From Mesostigma viride (lineage: Eukaryota > Streptophyta > Mesostigmatophyceae > Mesostigmatales > Mesostigmataceae): DNA of 64,000 nt. The notes below the pieces were generated by a model. It searched no databases and was not told the DNA's origin. It saw nothing but the letters and a program-made list of their open reading frames with translations. A program made the position numbers and the translations under genes. Of this stretch, positions 11,601-26,600 are shown in pieces (the first letter of the stretch is position 1; every line of letters begins with the position of its first letter). The stretch lies in NCBI GenBank assembly GCA_009746045.1, contig RPFO01000164.1, positions 660,712 to 724,711 on the forward strand. Reading direction: 5' to 3'.

Positions 11601-14600
11601 ATATCAGATGCACCTATGGACGCGCTGAGTTTCAGTACTGAAAATTGAACGTGTAATCGTACTAATACATGTCTTACTGTATGACTGCACACAATGCCAC
11701 CCAGGCGACCGCAATAAAGCTGGTCGTTGCCACTGGCCAAACGAGCATGCAACATTCCTTTTTGTCCAGCCCGAGGTCGCACACATTCACCCAGGGTTTT
11801 GCTGCTTGTGTTCCCGATGTGCTGGCAGAGAGTTTACACAGGACATGTCGTCCCTGCGTGCCCCATTATTTTTGTTGCCGCCCCGTGCCCCAACAGCAAC
11901 GCGCGTGCAGACGAGCGAACGATACGCTGTGCAGTTTGCACGCCAGCGCCTACCGTCGAGAAAGGGATCCTCTTTGCGTTGATACAGGGGGAACGGGTGC
12001 AGCGAGCCGGTGCTGACTACCATGCCACAAAACTACATCATGGTATTACCAACCAAGGCTTAAGAAACTTGGGTCACAAACAATACAACAGGATCACAAA
12101 ACAACTTGGGTCACAAACAATACAACAGGATCACAAAACAACTTGGGTCACAAACAATACAACAGGATCACAAAACAACTTGGGTTACAAACAATACAAC
12201 AGGATCACAAAACAACTTGGGCTACAAACAATACAACAGGATCACAAAACAACTTGGGTTACAAACAATACAACAGGATCACAAAACAACTTGGGTCACA
12301 AACAATACAACAGGATCACAAAACAACTTGGGTTACAAACAATACAACAGGATCACAAAACAACTTGGGCTACAAACAATACAACAGGATCACAAAACAA
12401 CTTGGGTTACAAACAATACAACAGGATCACAAAACAACTTGGGCTACAAACAATACAACAGGATCACAAAACAACTTGGGTTACAAACAATACAACAGGA
12501 TCACAAAACAACTTGGGTTACAAACAATACAACAGGATCACAAAACAACTTGGGCTACAAACAATACAACAGGATCACAAAACAACTTGGGCTACAAACA
12601 ATACAACAGGATCACAAAACAACTTGGGTCACAAACAATACAACAGGATCACAAAACAACTTGGGTCACAAACAATACAACAGGATCACAAAACAACTTG
12701 GGCTACAAACAATACAACAGGATCACAAAACAACTTGGGCTACAAACAATACAACAGGATCACAAAACAACTTGGGTCACAAACAATACAACAGGATCAC
12801 AAAACAACTTGGGCTACAAACAATACAACAGGATCACAAAACAACTTGGGTTACAAACAATACAACAGGATCACAAAACAACTTGGGTCACAAACAATAC
12901 AACAGGATCACAAAACAACTTGGGCTACAAACAATACAACAGGATCACAAAACAACTTGGGTTACAAACAATACAACAGGATCACAAAACAACTTGGGTT
13001 ACAAACAATACAACAGGATCACAAAACAACTTGGGCTACAAACAATACAACAGGATCACAAAACAACTTGGGTTACAAACAATACAACAGGATCACAAAA
13101 CAACTTGGGTCACAAACAATACAACAGGATCACAAAACAACTTGGGTTACAAACAATACAACAGGATCACAAAACAACTTGGGCTACAAACAATACAACA
13201 GGATCACAAAACAACTTGGGTTACAAACAATACAACAGGATCACAAAACAACTTGGGCTACAAACAATACAACAGGATCACAAAACAACTTGGGCTACAA
13301 ACAATACAACAGGATCACAAAACAACTTGGGCTACAAACAATACAACAGGATCACAAAACAACTTGGGTCACAAACAATACAACAGGATCACAAAACAAC
13401 TTGGGTCACAAACAATACAACAGGATCACAAAACAACTTGGGTCACAAACAATACAACAGGATCACAAAACAACTTGGGTTACAAACAATACAACAGGAT
13501 CACAAAACAACTTGGGCTACAAACAATACAACAGGATCACAAAACAACTTGGGTTACAAACAATACAACAGGATCACAAAACAACTTGGGTTACAAACAA
13601 TACAACAGGATCACAAAACAACTTGGGTCACAAACAATACAACAGGATCACAAAACAACTTGGGTCACAAACAATACAACAGGATCACAAAACAACTTGG
13701 GCTACAAACAATACAACAGGATCACAAAACAACTTGGGTCACAAACAATACAACAGGATCACAAAACAACTTGGGTCACAAACAATACAACAGGATCACA
13801 AAACAACTTGGGTCACAAACAATACAACAGGATCACAAAACAACTTGGGCTACAAACAATACAACAGGATCACAAAACAACTTGGGCTACAAACAATACA
13901 ACAGGATCACAAAACAACTTGGGTCACAAACAATACAACAGGATCACAAAACAACTTGGGTCACAAACAATACAACAGGATCACAAAACAACTTGGGTCA
14001 CAAACAATACAACAGGATCACAAAACAACTTGGGTCACAAACAATACAACAGGATCACAAAACAACTTGGGTCACAAACAATACAACAGGATCACAAAAC
14101 AACTTGGGTCACAAACAATACAACAGGATCACAAAACAACTTGGGTCACAAACAATACAACAGGATCACAAAACAACTTGGGTCACAAACAATACAACAG
14201 GATCACAAAACAACTTGGGTCACAAACAATACAACAGGATCACAAAACAACTTGGGTCACAAACAATACAACAGGATCACAAAACAACTTGGGCTACAAA
14301 CAATACAACAGGATCACAAAACAACTTGGGCTACAAACAATACAACAGGATCACAAAACAACTTGGGCTACAAACAATACAACAGGATCACAAAACAACT
14401 TGGGTCACAAACAATACAACAGGATCACAAAACAACTTGGGTCACAAACAATACAACAGGATCACAAAACAACTTGGGTCACAAACAATACAACAGGATC
14501 ACAAAACAACTTGGGTACAAACAATACAACAGGATCACAAAACAACTTGGGCTACAAACAATACAACAGGATCACAAAACAACTTGGGTCACAAACAATA

Positions 14601-17600
14601 CAACAGGATCACAAAACAACTTGGGTCACAAACAATACAACAGGATCACAAAACAACTTGGGCTACAAACAATACAACAGGATCACAAAACAACTTGGGC
14701 TACAAACAATACAACAGGATCACAAAACAACTTGGGTTACAAACAATACAACAGGATCACAAAACAACTTGGGTCACAAACAATACAACAGGATCACAAA
14801 ACAACTTGGGTCACAAACAATACAACAGGATCACAAAACAACTTGGGCTACAAACAATACAACAGGATCACAAAACAACTTGGGCTACAAACAATACAAC
14901 AGGATCACAAAACAACTTGGGTCACAAACAATACAACAGGATCACAAAACAACTTGGGCTACAAACAATACAACAGGATCACAAAACAACTTGGGTTACA
15001 AACAATACAACAGGATCACAAAACAACTTGGGTCACAAACAATACAACAGGATCACAAAACAACTTGGGCTACAAACAATACAACAGGATCACAAAACAA
15101 CTTGGGTTACAAACAATACAACAGGATCACAAAACAACTTGGGTCACAAACAATACAACAGGATCACAAAACAACTTGGGTTACAAACAATACAACAGGA
15201 TCACAAAACAACTTGGGTCACAAACAATACAACAGGATCACAAAACAACTTGGGCTACAAACAATACAACAGGATCACAAAACAACTTGGGTCACAAACA
15301 ATACAACAGGATCACAAAACAACTTGGGTCACAAACAATACAACAGGATCACAAAACAACTTGGGTCACAAACAATACAACAGGATCACAAAACAACTTG
15401 GGTCACAAACAATACAACAGGATCACAAAACAACTTGGGCTACAAACAATACAACAGGATCACAAAACAACTTGGGTCACAAACAATACAACAGGATCAC
15501 AAAACAACTTGGGTCACAAACAATACAACAGGATCACAAAACAACTTGGGCTACAAACAATACAACAGGATCACAAAACAACTTGGGTCACAAACAATAC
15601 AACAGGATCACAAAACAACTTGGGCTACAAACAATACAACAGGATCACAAAACAACTTGGGCTACAAACAATACAACAGGATCACAAAACAACTTGGGTT
15701 ACAAACAATACAACAGGATCACAAAACAACTTGGGTCACAAACAATACAACAGGATCACAAAACAACTTGGGTCACAAACAATACAACAGGATCACAAAA
15801 CAACTTGGGCTACAAACAATACAACAGGATCACAAAACAACTTGGGTACAAACAATACAACAGGATCACAAAACAACTTGGGCTACAAACAATACAACAG
15901 GATCACAAAACAACTTGGGCTACAAACAATACAACAGGATCACAAAACAACTTGGGTCACAAACAATACAACAGGATCACAAAACAACTTGGGCTACAAA
16001 CAATACAACAGGATCACAAAACAACTTGGGTCACAAACAATACAACAGGATCACAAAACAACTTGGGTCACAAACAATACAACAGGATCACAAAACAACT
16101 TGGGCTACAAACAATACAACAGGATCACAAAACAACTTGGGTCACAAACAATACAACAGGATCACAAAACAACTTGGGTACAAACAATACAACAGGATCA
16201 CAAAACAACTTGGGTCACAAACAATACAACAGGATCACAAAACAACTTGGGCTACAAACAATACAACAGGATCACAAAACAACTTGGGTACAAACAATAC
16301 AACAGGATCACAAAACAACTTGGGCTACAAACAATACAACAGGATCACAAAACAACTTGGGCTACAAACAATACAACAGGATCACAAAACAACTTGGGTC
16401 ACAAACAATACAACAGGATCACAAAACAACTTGGGTACAAACAATACAACAGGATCACAAAACAACTTGGGTCACAAACAATACAACAGGATCACAAAAC
16501 AACTTGGGCTACAAACAATACAACAGGATCACAAAACAACTTGGGTTACAAACAATACAACAGGATCACAAAACAACTTGGGCTACAAACAATACAACAG
16601 GATCACAAAACAACTTGGGTTACAAACAATACAACAGGATCACAAAACAACTTGGGCTACAAACAATACAACAGGATCACAAAACAACTTGGGTCACAAA
16701 CAATACAACAGGATCACAAAACAACTTGGGCTACAAACAATACAACAGGATCACAAAACAACTTGGGTACAAACAATACAACAGGATCACAAAACAACTT
16801 GGGCTACAAACAATACAACAGGATCACAAAACAACTTGGGTCACAAACAATACAACAGGATCACAAAACAACTTGGGTTACAAACAATACAACAGGATCA
16901 CAAAACAACTTGGGTCACAAACAATACAACAGGATCACAAAACAACTTGGGTACAAACAATACAACAGGATCACAAAACAACTTGGGTTACAAACAATAC
17001 AACAGGATCACAAAACAACTTGGGCTACAAACAATACAACAGGATCACAAAACAACTTGGGCTACAAACAATACAACAGGATCACAAAACAACTTGGGTT
17101 ACAAACAATACAACAGGATCACAAAACAACTTGGGTCACAAACAATACAACAGGATCACAAAACAACTTGGGTTACAAACAATACAACAGGATCACAAAA
17201 CAACTTGGGCTACAAACAATACAACAGGATCACAAAACAACTTGGGTTACAAACAATACAACAGGATCACAAAACAACTTGGGTCACAAACAATACAACA
17301 GGATCACAAAACAACTTGGGTTACAAACAATACAACAGGATCACAAAACAACTTGGGTTACAAACAATACAACAGGATCACAAAACAACTTGGGTTACAA
17401 ACAATACAACAGGATCACAAAACAACTTGGGTTACAAACAATACAACAGGATCACAAAACAACTTGGGCTACAAACAATACAACAGGATCACAAAACAAC
17501 TTGGGTCACAAACAATACAACAGGATCACAAAACAACTTGGGCTACAAACAATACAACAGGATCACAAAACAACTTGGGTCACAAACAATACAACAGGAT

Positions 17601-20600
17601 CACAAAACAACTTGGGTCACAAACAATACAACAGGATCACAAAACAACTTGGGTCACAAACAATACAACAGGATCACAAAACAACTTGGGTACAAACAAT
17701 ACAACAGGATCACAAAACAACTTGGGTACAAACAATACAACAGGATCACAAAACAACTTGGGTCACAAACAATACAACAGGATCACAAAACAACTTGGGT
17801 TACAAACAATACAACAGGATCACAAAACAACTTGGGTCACAAACAATACAACAGGATCACAAAACAACTTGGGTCACAAACAATACAACAGGATCACAAA
17901 ACAACTTGGGTCACAAACAATACAACAGGATCACAAAACAACTTGGGTCACAAACAATACAACAGGATCACAAAACAACTTGGGTCACAAACAATACAAC
18001 AGGATCACAAAACAACTTGGGTCACAAACAATACAACAGGATCACAAAACAACTTGGGCTACAAACAATACAACAGGATCACAAAACAACTTGGGTCACA
18101 AACAATACAACAGGATCACAAAACAACTTGGGTCACAAACAATACAACAGGATCACAAAACAACTTGGGTCACAAACAATACAACAGGATCACAAAACAA
18201 CTTGGGTCACAAACAATACAACAGGATCACAAAACAACTTGGGTCACAAACAATACAACAGGATCACAAAACAACTTGGGTTACAAACAATACAACAGGA
18301 TCACAAAACAACTTGGGTTACAAACAATACAACAGGATCACAAAACAACTTGGGTCACAAACAATACAACAGGATCACAAAACAACTTGGGTCACAAACA
18401 ATACAACAGGATCACAAAACAACTTGGGTCACAAACAATACAACAGGATCACAAAACAACTTGGGTCACAAACAATACAACAGGATCACAAAACAACTTG
18501 GGTCACAAACAATACAACAGGATCACAAAACAACTTGGGTTACAAACAATACAACAGGATCACAAAACAACTTGGGTCACAAACAATACAACAGGATCAC
18601 AAAACAACTTGGGTCACAAACAATACAACAGGATCACAAAACAACTTGGGTCACAAACAATACAACAGGATCACAAAACAACTTGGGTCACAAACAATAC
18701 AACAGGATCACAAAACAACTTGGGTCACAAACAATACAACAGGATCACAAAACAACTTGGGTTACAAACAATACAACAGGATCACAAAACAACTTGGGTT
18801 ACAAACAATACAACAGGATCACAAAACAACTTGGGTTACAAACAATACAACAGGATCACAAAACAACTTGGGTTACAAACAATACAACAGGATCACAAAA
18901 CAACTTGGGTCACAAACAATACAACAGGATCACAAAACAACTTGGGTCACAAACAATACAACAGGATCACAAAACAACTTGGGTCACAAACAATACAACA
19001 GGATCACAAAACAACTTGGGCTACAAACAATACAACAGGATCACAAAACAACTTGGGTTACAAACAATACAACAGGATCACAAAACAACTTGGGTTACAA
19101 ACAATACAACAGGATCACAAAACAACTTGGGTCACAAACAATACAACAGGATCACAAAACAACTTGGGTCACAAACAATACAACAGGATCACAAAACAAC
19201 TTGGGCTACAAACAATACAACAGGATCACAAAACAACTTGGGTCACAAACAATACAACAGGATCACAAAACAACTTGGGTCACAAACAATACAACAGGAT
19301 CACAAAACAACTTGGGTTACAAACAATACAACAGGATCACAAAACAACTTGGGCTACAAACAATACAACAGGATCACAAAACAACTTGGGCTACAAACAA
19401 TACAACAGGATCACAAAACAACTTGGGTCACAAACAATACAACAGGATCACAAAACAACTTGGGTCACAAACAATACAACAGGATCACAAAACAACTTGG
19501 GTCACAAACAATACAACAGGATCACAAAACAACTTGGGTTACAAACAATACAACAGGATCACAAAACAACTTGGGCTACAAACAATACAACAGGATCACA
19601 AAACAACTTGGGTTACAAACAATACAACAGGATCACAAAACAACTTGGGTCACAAACAATACAACAGGATCACAAAACAACTTGGGCTACAAACAATACA
19701 ACAGGATCACAAAACAACTTGGGTCACAAACAATACAACAGGATCACAAAACAACTTGGGTCACAAACAATACAACAGGATCACAAAACAACTTGGGTCA
19801 CAAACAATACAACAGGATCACAAAACAACTTGGGTTACAAACAATACAACAGGATCACAAAACAACTTGGGCTACAAACAATACAACAGGATCACAAAAC
19901 AACTTGGGTCACAAACAATACAACAGGATCACAAAACAACTTGGGCTACAAACAATACAACAGGATCACAAAACAACTTGGGTCACAAACAATACAACAG
20001 GATCACAAAACAACTTGGGCTACAAACAATACAACAGGATCACAAAACAACTTGGGCTACAAACAATACAACAGGATCACAAAACAACTTGGGCTACAAA
20101 CAATACAACAGGATCACAAAACAACTTGGGTCACAAACAATACAACAGGATCACAAAACAACTTGGGTCACAAACAATACAACAGGATCACAAAACAACT
20201 TGGGTCACAAACAATACAACAGGATCACAAAACAACTTGGGTCACAAACAATACAACAGGATCACAAAACAACTTGGGTCACAAACAATACAACAGGATC
20301 ACAAAACAACTTGGGCTACAAACAATACAACAGGATCACAAAACAACTTGGGCTACAAACAATACAACAGGATCACAAAACAACTTGGGTTACAAACAAT
20401 ACAACAGGATCACAAAACAACTTGGGTTACAAACAATACAACAGGATCACAAAACAACTTGGGCTACAAACAATACAACAGGATCACAAAACAACTTGGG
20501 TTACAAACAATACAACAGGATCACAAAACAACTTGGGTCACAAACAATACAACAGGATCACAAAACAACTTGGGCTACAAACAATACAACAGGATCACAA

Positions 20601-23600
20601 AACAACTTGGGTCACAAACAATACAACAGGATCACAAAACAACTTGGGTCACAAACAATACAACAGGATCACAAAACAACTTGGGTCACAAACAATACAA
20701 CAGGATCACAAAACAACTTGGGTTACAAACAATACAACAGGATCACAAAACAACTTGGGCTACAAACAATACAACAGGATCACAAAACAACTTGGGCTAC
20801 AAACAATACAACAGGATCACAAAACAACTTGGGCTACAAACAATACAACAGGATCACAAAACAACTTGGGTTACAAACAATACAACAGGATCACAAAACA
20901 ACTTGGGCTACAAACAATACAACAGGATCACAAAACAACTTGGGCTACAAACAATACAACAGGATCACAAAACAACTTGGGTCACAAACAATACAACAGG
21001 ATCACAAAACAACTTGGGCTACAAACAATACAACAGGATCACAAAACAACTTGGGTTACAAACAATACAACAGGATCACAAAACAACTTGGGCTACAAAC
21101 AATACAACAGGATCACAAAACAACTTGGGTCACAAACAATACAACAGGATCACAAAACAACTTGGGCTACAAACAATACAACAGGATCACAAAACAACTT
21201 GGGTTACAAACAATACAACAGGATCACAAAACAACTTGGGCTACAAACAATACAACAGGATCACAAAACAACTTGGGCTACAAACAATACAACAGGATCA
21301 CAAAACAACTTGGGTTACAAACAATACAACAGGATCACAAAACAACTTGGGTTACAAACAATACAACAGGATCACAAAACAACTTGGGCTACAAACAATA
21401 CAACAGGATCACAAAACAACCAAACGGGGGTACCCACCTTCCGTGCTGAACCCGCCAAGCGCGACAAACGCATCTCGCCGAATCAGCGCGGTTGCGTCGC
21501 CGTAGCAGTCCTTGTACATTCCCACGCCGAGCGCCTGCCCCATCGGGATCCACCGCCCCAGCGCGGCTTTCGCGTCCAAAGGGAGCGCCTGGCCGGCAAA
21601 GTATTCGTTGCCGGGCGCTAGAATGTCCACCTCGGTCGCCAGGGCGGCGCGGACAAGGGTCGACACCAGGAAGGGCCGCGCCAGATTGTCGTCGTCCATA
21701 AACAGGAGGTAGTCCCCTTGCGCGCGCGCCGCGCCCGCGTTGCGTGCCGCGCCCAGAGAGGTGCCAGGTGGCAGTGTCAGCACCTGCCAGTGTGGCTTCC
21801 CGATGAAGTGCTGTGAAATAGTACCGTTAGGGAAAGGTGAAAAGAACGGATGGCGACAGGTGTACCCATCAGACCACACACAACAGGAAAGGTGCCCGAA
21901 TGGGTGGCAGTCATGATTAATACTTTTTACCACACTTTGGCCCGCCATCATAAGATCAATGAGACAAGCGCGCAGGCCTGGATACCTGGAAGATCCGGCC
22001 CATGGAAGCTTGAGCCTGCCGTCTCAAGATGCAGGGCCAGCCATCCGCGCCACCATCTGGCAAGCCTGGCACTGCAGCCTGCTGATAAATCCGTAAACGG
22101 CAAAGAGTCTAGAGTCCTGCCATGCATAAGCGCATATATCTGGCCTGCGCTGGTTGTCTCATTGATATGCTCCCTATAGGCTTCCACCCAGCATCTCTTT
22201 TTGCTCACGCCAGCCCATAGGATGTCACCTTGGTGTGAGCATGCTCCATCAAACGGGGCATCTCCACACAGTGTGAGTGTCAAAAACGACGGTGGCCGCC
22301 TGTCGTGTACAACACTATCATTTTGCAAATATGATGGGTTTCGTGTACCCCCCTGCGACGCGCTTGACAAGTGGCCGCTGAACGACTTGCCGCGTAATGC
22401 CAGCAAAGCAGACATGATGGGGCGCGTGGAACTCGTGCTTGACTTTGCATATGGCAGGCCTGCTGTCAGTCATGGTAGAACAGTAAGCATCAATACACGG
22501 GGGCTCTCTGACACCCTATCATCCAATCACCAAGTCCTTCCCGCCTTACCTTCGGCTGTGCTGTGTTATACTGTGTTGCGCTGTGTTGTACTGTGCTGTG
22601 TTGTACTGTGCTGTGATGTACTGTGCTGTGTTGTACTGTGCTGTGTTGTACTGTGATGTGTTGTACTGTGCTGTGTTGTACTGTGCTGTGTTGTACTGTG
22701 CTGTGTTGTACTGTGCTGTGTTGTACTGTGCTGTGTTGTACTGTGCTGTGTTGTACTGTGCTGTGTTGTACTGTGCTGTGTTGTACTGTGCTGTGTTGTA
22801 CTGTGCTGTGTTGTACTGTGTTGTGTTGTACTGTGCTGTGTTGTACTGTGCTGTGTTGTACTGTGCTGTGTTGTACTGTGCTGTGTTGTACTGTGCTGTG
22901 ATGTACTGTGCTGTGTTGTACTGTGCTGTGTTGTACTGTGCTGTGTTGTACTGTGCTGTGTTGTACTGTGCTGTGTTGTACTGTGCTGTGTTGTACTGTG
23001 CTGTGTTGTACTGTGCTGTGTTGTACTGTGCTGTGTTGTACTGTGCTGTGTTGTACTGTGCTGTGTTGTACTGTGCTGTGTTGTACTGTGCTGTGTTGTA
23101 CTGTGCTGTGTTGTACTGTGCTGTGTTGTACTGTGCTGTGTTGTACTGTGCTGTGTTGTACTGTGCTGTGTTGTACTGTGCTGTGTTGTACTGTGCTGTG
23201 TTGTACTGTGCTGTGATGTACTGTGCTGTGTTGTACTGTGCTGTGTTGTACTGTGCTGTGTTGTACTGTGTTGTGTTGTACTGTGCTGTGTTGTACTGTG
23301 CTGTGTTGTACTGTGCTGTGTTGTACTGTGCTGTGTTGTACTGTGCTGTGTTGTACTGTGCTGTGTTGTACTGTGCTGTGTTGTACTGTGCTGTGTTGTA
23401 CTGTGCTGTGTTGTACTGTGCTGTGTTGTACTGTGCTGTGTTGTACTGTGCTGTGTTATACTGTGTTGCGCTGTGTTGTACTGTGCTGTGTTGTACTGTG
23501 CTGTGTTGTACTGTGCTGTGTTGTACTGTGCTGTGTTGTACTGTGCTGTGTGTTACAGGGTCATGAAGCTACCATTTGTATGGCAGGGGTAAAGGAGTGG

Positions 23601-26600
23601 TAGAACCCCCTTCTGACTAGTTACTTGACCATTGTAGTTAATCATGATTAGAGAAGAAGAAAGAAAGAACCAAGAACTAGGCGACCCCATGCCAAAAGGT
23701 TCTGCCACGTAGTTTCTAGAAGGCAAGAGGCCCATGGGCGGGGCGGAGCCGCACCTTCCTCAAAAAGTCGAGCACCGCGGCCACCTCAGGCAGGTCGGAC
23801 CCGTTGTCCACCACCACCAGCTGCAGGGTGGCATTCTCCTGGGCTTCGATTGCGTCCACCGCCTGTTGTCGACAGAATAAAAATAAAGATAAAATTTGTT
23901 GCAATTGGACCAACCAGCTTTAGGCCATATGCTGGAGATGGCGTGAATGGGCCGTTGCTGGGACAGTTGATAGTCTATTACGAGAGCGCATGCACTGATA
24001 GAGACTGCACAAAGCCACAGCTTGCAACAGTGGGGCACAATCTGCCATGCAGGAATAGGAATGGGCGGGCAGGCGGGCGGGAGGGCATGGTGGGCAGGCG
24101 GGGTGAGTGGCAGAAGGGAATAATGACACCGTGCACAGACGGGCAGTAGAGCGGATGCAATAGTGAGGGCATGTAGAGCGCGCAGCCACAGGGGGGGAAA
24201 TAATTACAGTGTGGTCTGAAATAGACAGAGCACTCCGACCGGCCACCGGGCGCTCGTACCTGTGTGAGCAGGCTGGGCCGGTTATGGTGAACCACCACGA
24301 CGGTCACCGGCGGTGGGGACGGATGCAATAGTGAGGGCCCCGCAGCAGCGGCGGAGACAAATCCGTGGCGTGCCAGCAGTGCCGCAGTGCCATGGATGGC
24401 GGTGGCCCAGCGTCGCGCCTGAGGCACCTTCCTCTGCAGCGCGTCATCCAGGAGGAGCGGGCACCTGGCCCCCTCCGACAGGATACCCTGCAGGCGGACG
24501 CTCAGCCCCTGCCATGTGCCGGGTGTATATTGGGTAGGTGAACAAGGTGGTCGCTGGTCTATACAATGAGGGGGGGCTATGCGAAATTGGTCGCGGCACC
24601 AGCAAGCGTGGGCATGCTGCTCAGGACGCGTGCCATAGAGACATAGAGAGAGACACCCAGGGACCAAGGGCCAGAGACCAGTGACCAGTGACCAGTGAGC
24701 GGGGAGCAGGGAGCAGGGAGCAGGGCGCAGGTAGCAGGTAGCAGGTAGCAGGTAGCAGGTAGCAGGTAGCAGGTAGCAGGTAGCAGGTAGCAGGTAGCAG
24801 GTAGCAGGTAGCAGGTAGCAGGTAGCAGGTAGCAGGTAGCAGGTAGCAGGTAGCAGGTAGCAGGTAGCAGGTAGCAGGTAGCAGGTAGCAGGTAGCAGGT
24901 AGCAGGTAGCAGGTAGCAGGTAGCAGGTAGCAGGTAGCAGGTAGCAGGTAGCAGGTAGCAGGTAGCAGGTAGCAGGTAGCAGGTAGCAGGTAGCAGGTAG
25001 CAGGTAGCAGGGAGGAGGGAGCAGGTAGCAGGTAGCAGGTAGCAGGTAGCAGGTAGCAGGTAGCAGGTAGCAGGTAGCAGGTAGCAGGTAGCAGGTAGCA
25101 GGTAGCAGGTAGCAGGTAGCAGGTAGCAGGTAGCAGGTAGCAGGTAGCAGGTAGCAGGTAGCAGGTAGCAGGTAGCAGGTAGCAGGTAGCAGGTAGCAGG
25201 TAGCAGGTAGCAGGTAGCAGGTAGCAGGTAGCAGGTAGCAGGTAGCAGGTAGCAGGTAGCCGGTAGCAGGTAGCAGGTAGCAGGAAGCAGGGAGCAGGTA
25301 GCAGGGAGCAGGTAGCAGGGAGGAGGGAGCAGGGAGCAGGGAGGAGGGAGGAGGGAGCAGGGAGCAGGGAGCAGGGAGCAGGGAGCAGGGAGCAGGGAGC
25401 AGGGAGCAGGGAGCAGGTAGCAGGTAGCAGGTAGCAGGTAGCAGGTAGCAGGTAGCAGGTAGCAGGTAGCAGGTAGCAGGTAGCAGGTAGCAGGTAGCAG
25501 GTAGCAGGTAGCAGGTAGCAGGTAGCAGGTAGCAGGTAGCAGGTAGCAGGTAGCAGGTAGCAGGTAGCAGGTAGCAGGTAGCAGGTAGCAGGTAGCAGGT
25601 AGCAGGTAGCAGGTAGCAGGTAGCAGGTAGCAGGTAGCAGGTAGCAGGTAGCAGGTAGCAGGTAGCAGGTAGCAGGTAGCAGGGCGCAGGTAGCAGGTAG
25701 CAGGTAGCAGGTAGCAGGTAGCAGGTAGCAGGTAGCAGGAAGCAGGGAGCAGGGAGCAGGTAGCAGGTAGCAGGGCGCAGGGAGCAGGGAGGAGGGAGCA
25801 GGGAGGAGGGAGCAGGGAGGAGGGAGCAGGGAGGAGGGCGCAGGTAGCAGGTAGCAGGTAGCAGGTAGCAGGGCGCATGTAGCATGTAGCAGGTAGCAGG
25901 TAGCAGGTAGCAGGTAGCAGGTAGCAGGTAGCAGGTAGCAGGTAGCAGGTAGCAGGTAGCAGGTAGCAGGTAGCAGGTAGCAGGTAGCAGGTAGCAGGTA
26001 GCAGGTAGCAGGTAGCAGGTAGCAGGTAGCAGGTAGCAGGTAGCAGGTAGCAGGTAGCAGGTAGCAGGTAGCAGGTAGCAGGTAGCAGGTAGCAGGGAGC
26101 AGGTAGCAGGTAGCAGGTAGCAGGTAGCAGGTAGCAGGGAGGAGGGAGCAGGGAGCAGGGAGGAGGGAGCAGGGAGGAGGGAGCAGGGAGCAGGGAGCAG
26201 GTAGCAGGTAGCAGGTAGCAGGTAGCAGGTAGCAGGTAGCAGGTAGCAGGTAGCAGGTAGCAGGTAGCAGGTAGCAGGTAGCAGGTAGCAGGTAGCAGGT
26301 AGCAGGTAGCAGGTAGCAGGTAGCAGGTAGCAGGTAGCAGGAAGCAGGTAGCAGGTAGCAGGTAGCAGGTAGCAGGTAGCAGGTAGCAGGTAGCAGGTAG
26401 CAGGTAGCAGGTAGCAGGTAGCAGGTAGCAGGTAGCAGGTAGCAGGTAGCAGGTAGCAGGTAGCAGGTAGCAGGTAGCAGGTAGCAGGTAGCAGGTAGCA
26501 GGTAGCAGGTAGCAGGTAGCAGGTAGCAGGTAGCAGGTAGCAGGAAGCAGGTAGCAGGGAGCAGGGCGCAGGGCGCAGGGAGCAGGGAGGAGGGAGCAGG

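Noticed and set aside
12068-21421. CRISPR array
   Set aside because: Units are contiguous with no variable spacers and the setting is a eukaryotic intron.
11727-21621. Three overlapping open frames of more than 3,000 codons
   Set aside because: They are the 37-bp array read in its three plus frames; the unit has no stop codon in any frame. The region is intronic.
22583-23603. Cys-rich repeat proteins
   Set aside because: A 15-bp repeat with no stop; unit length divisible by three makes every frame periodic.
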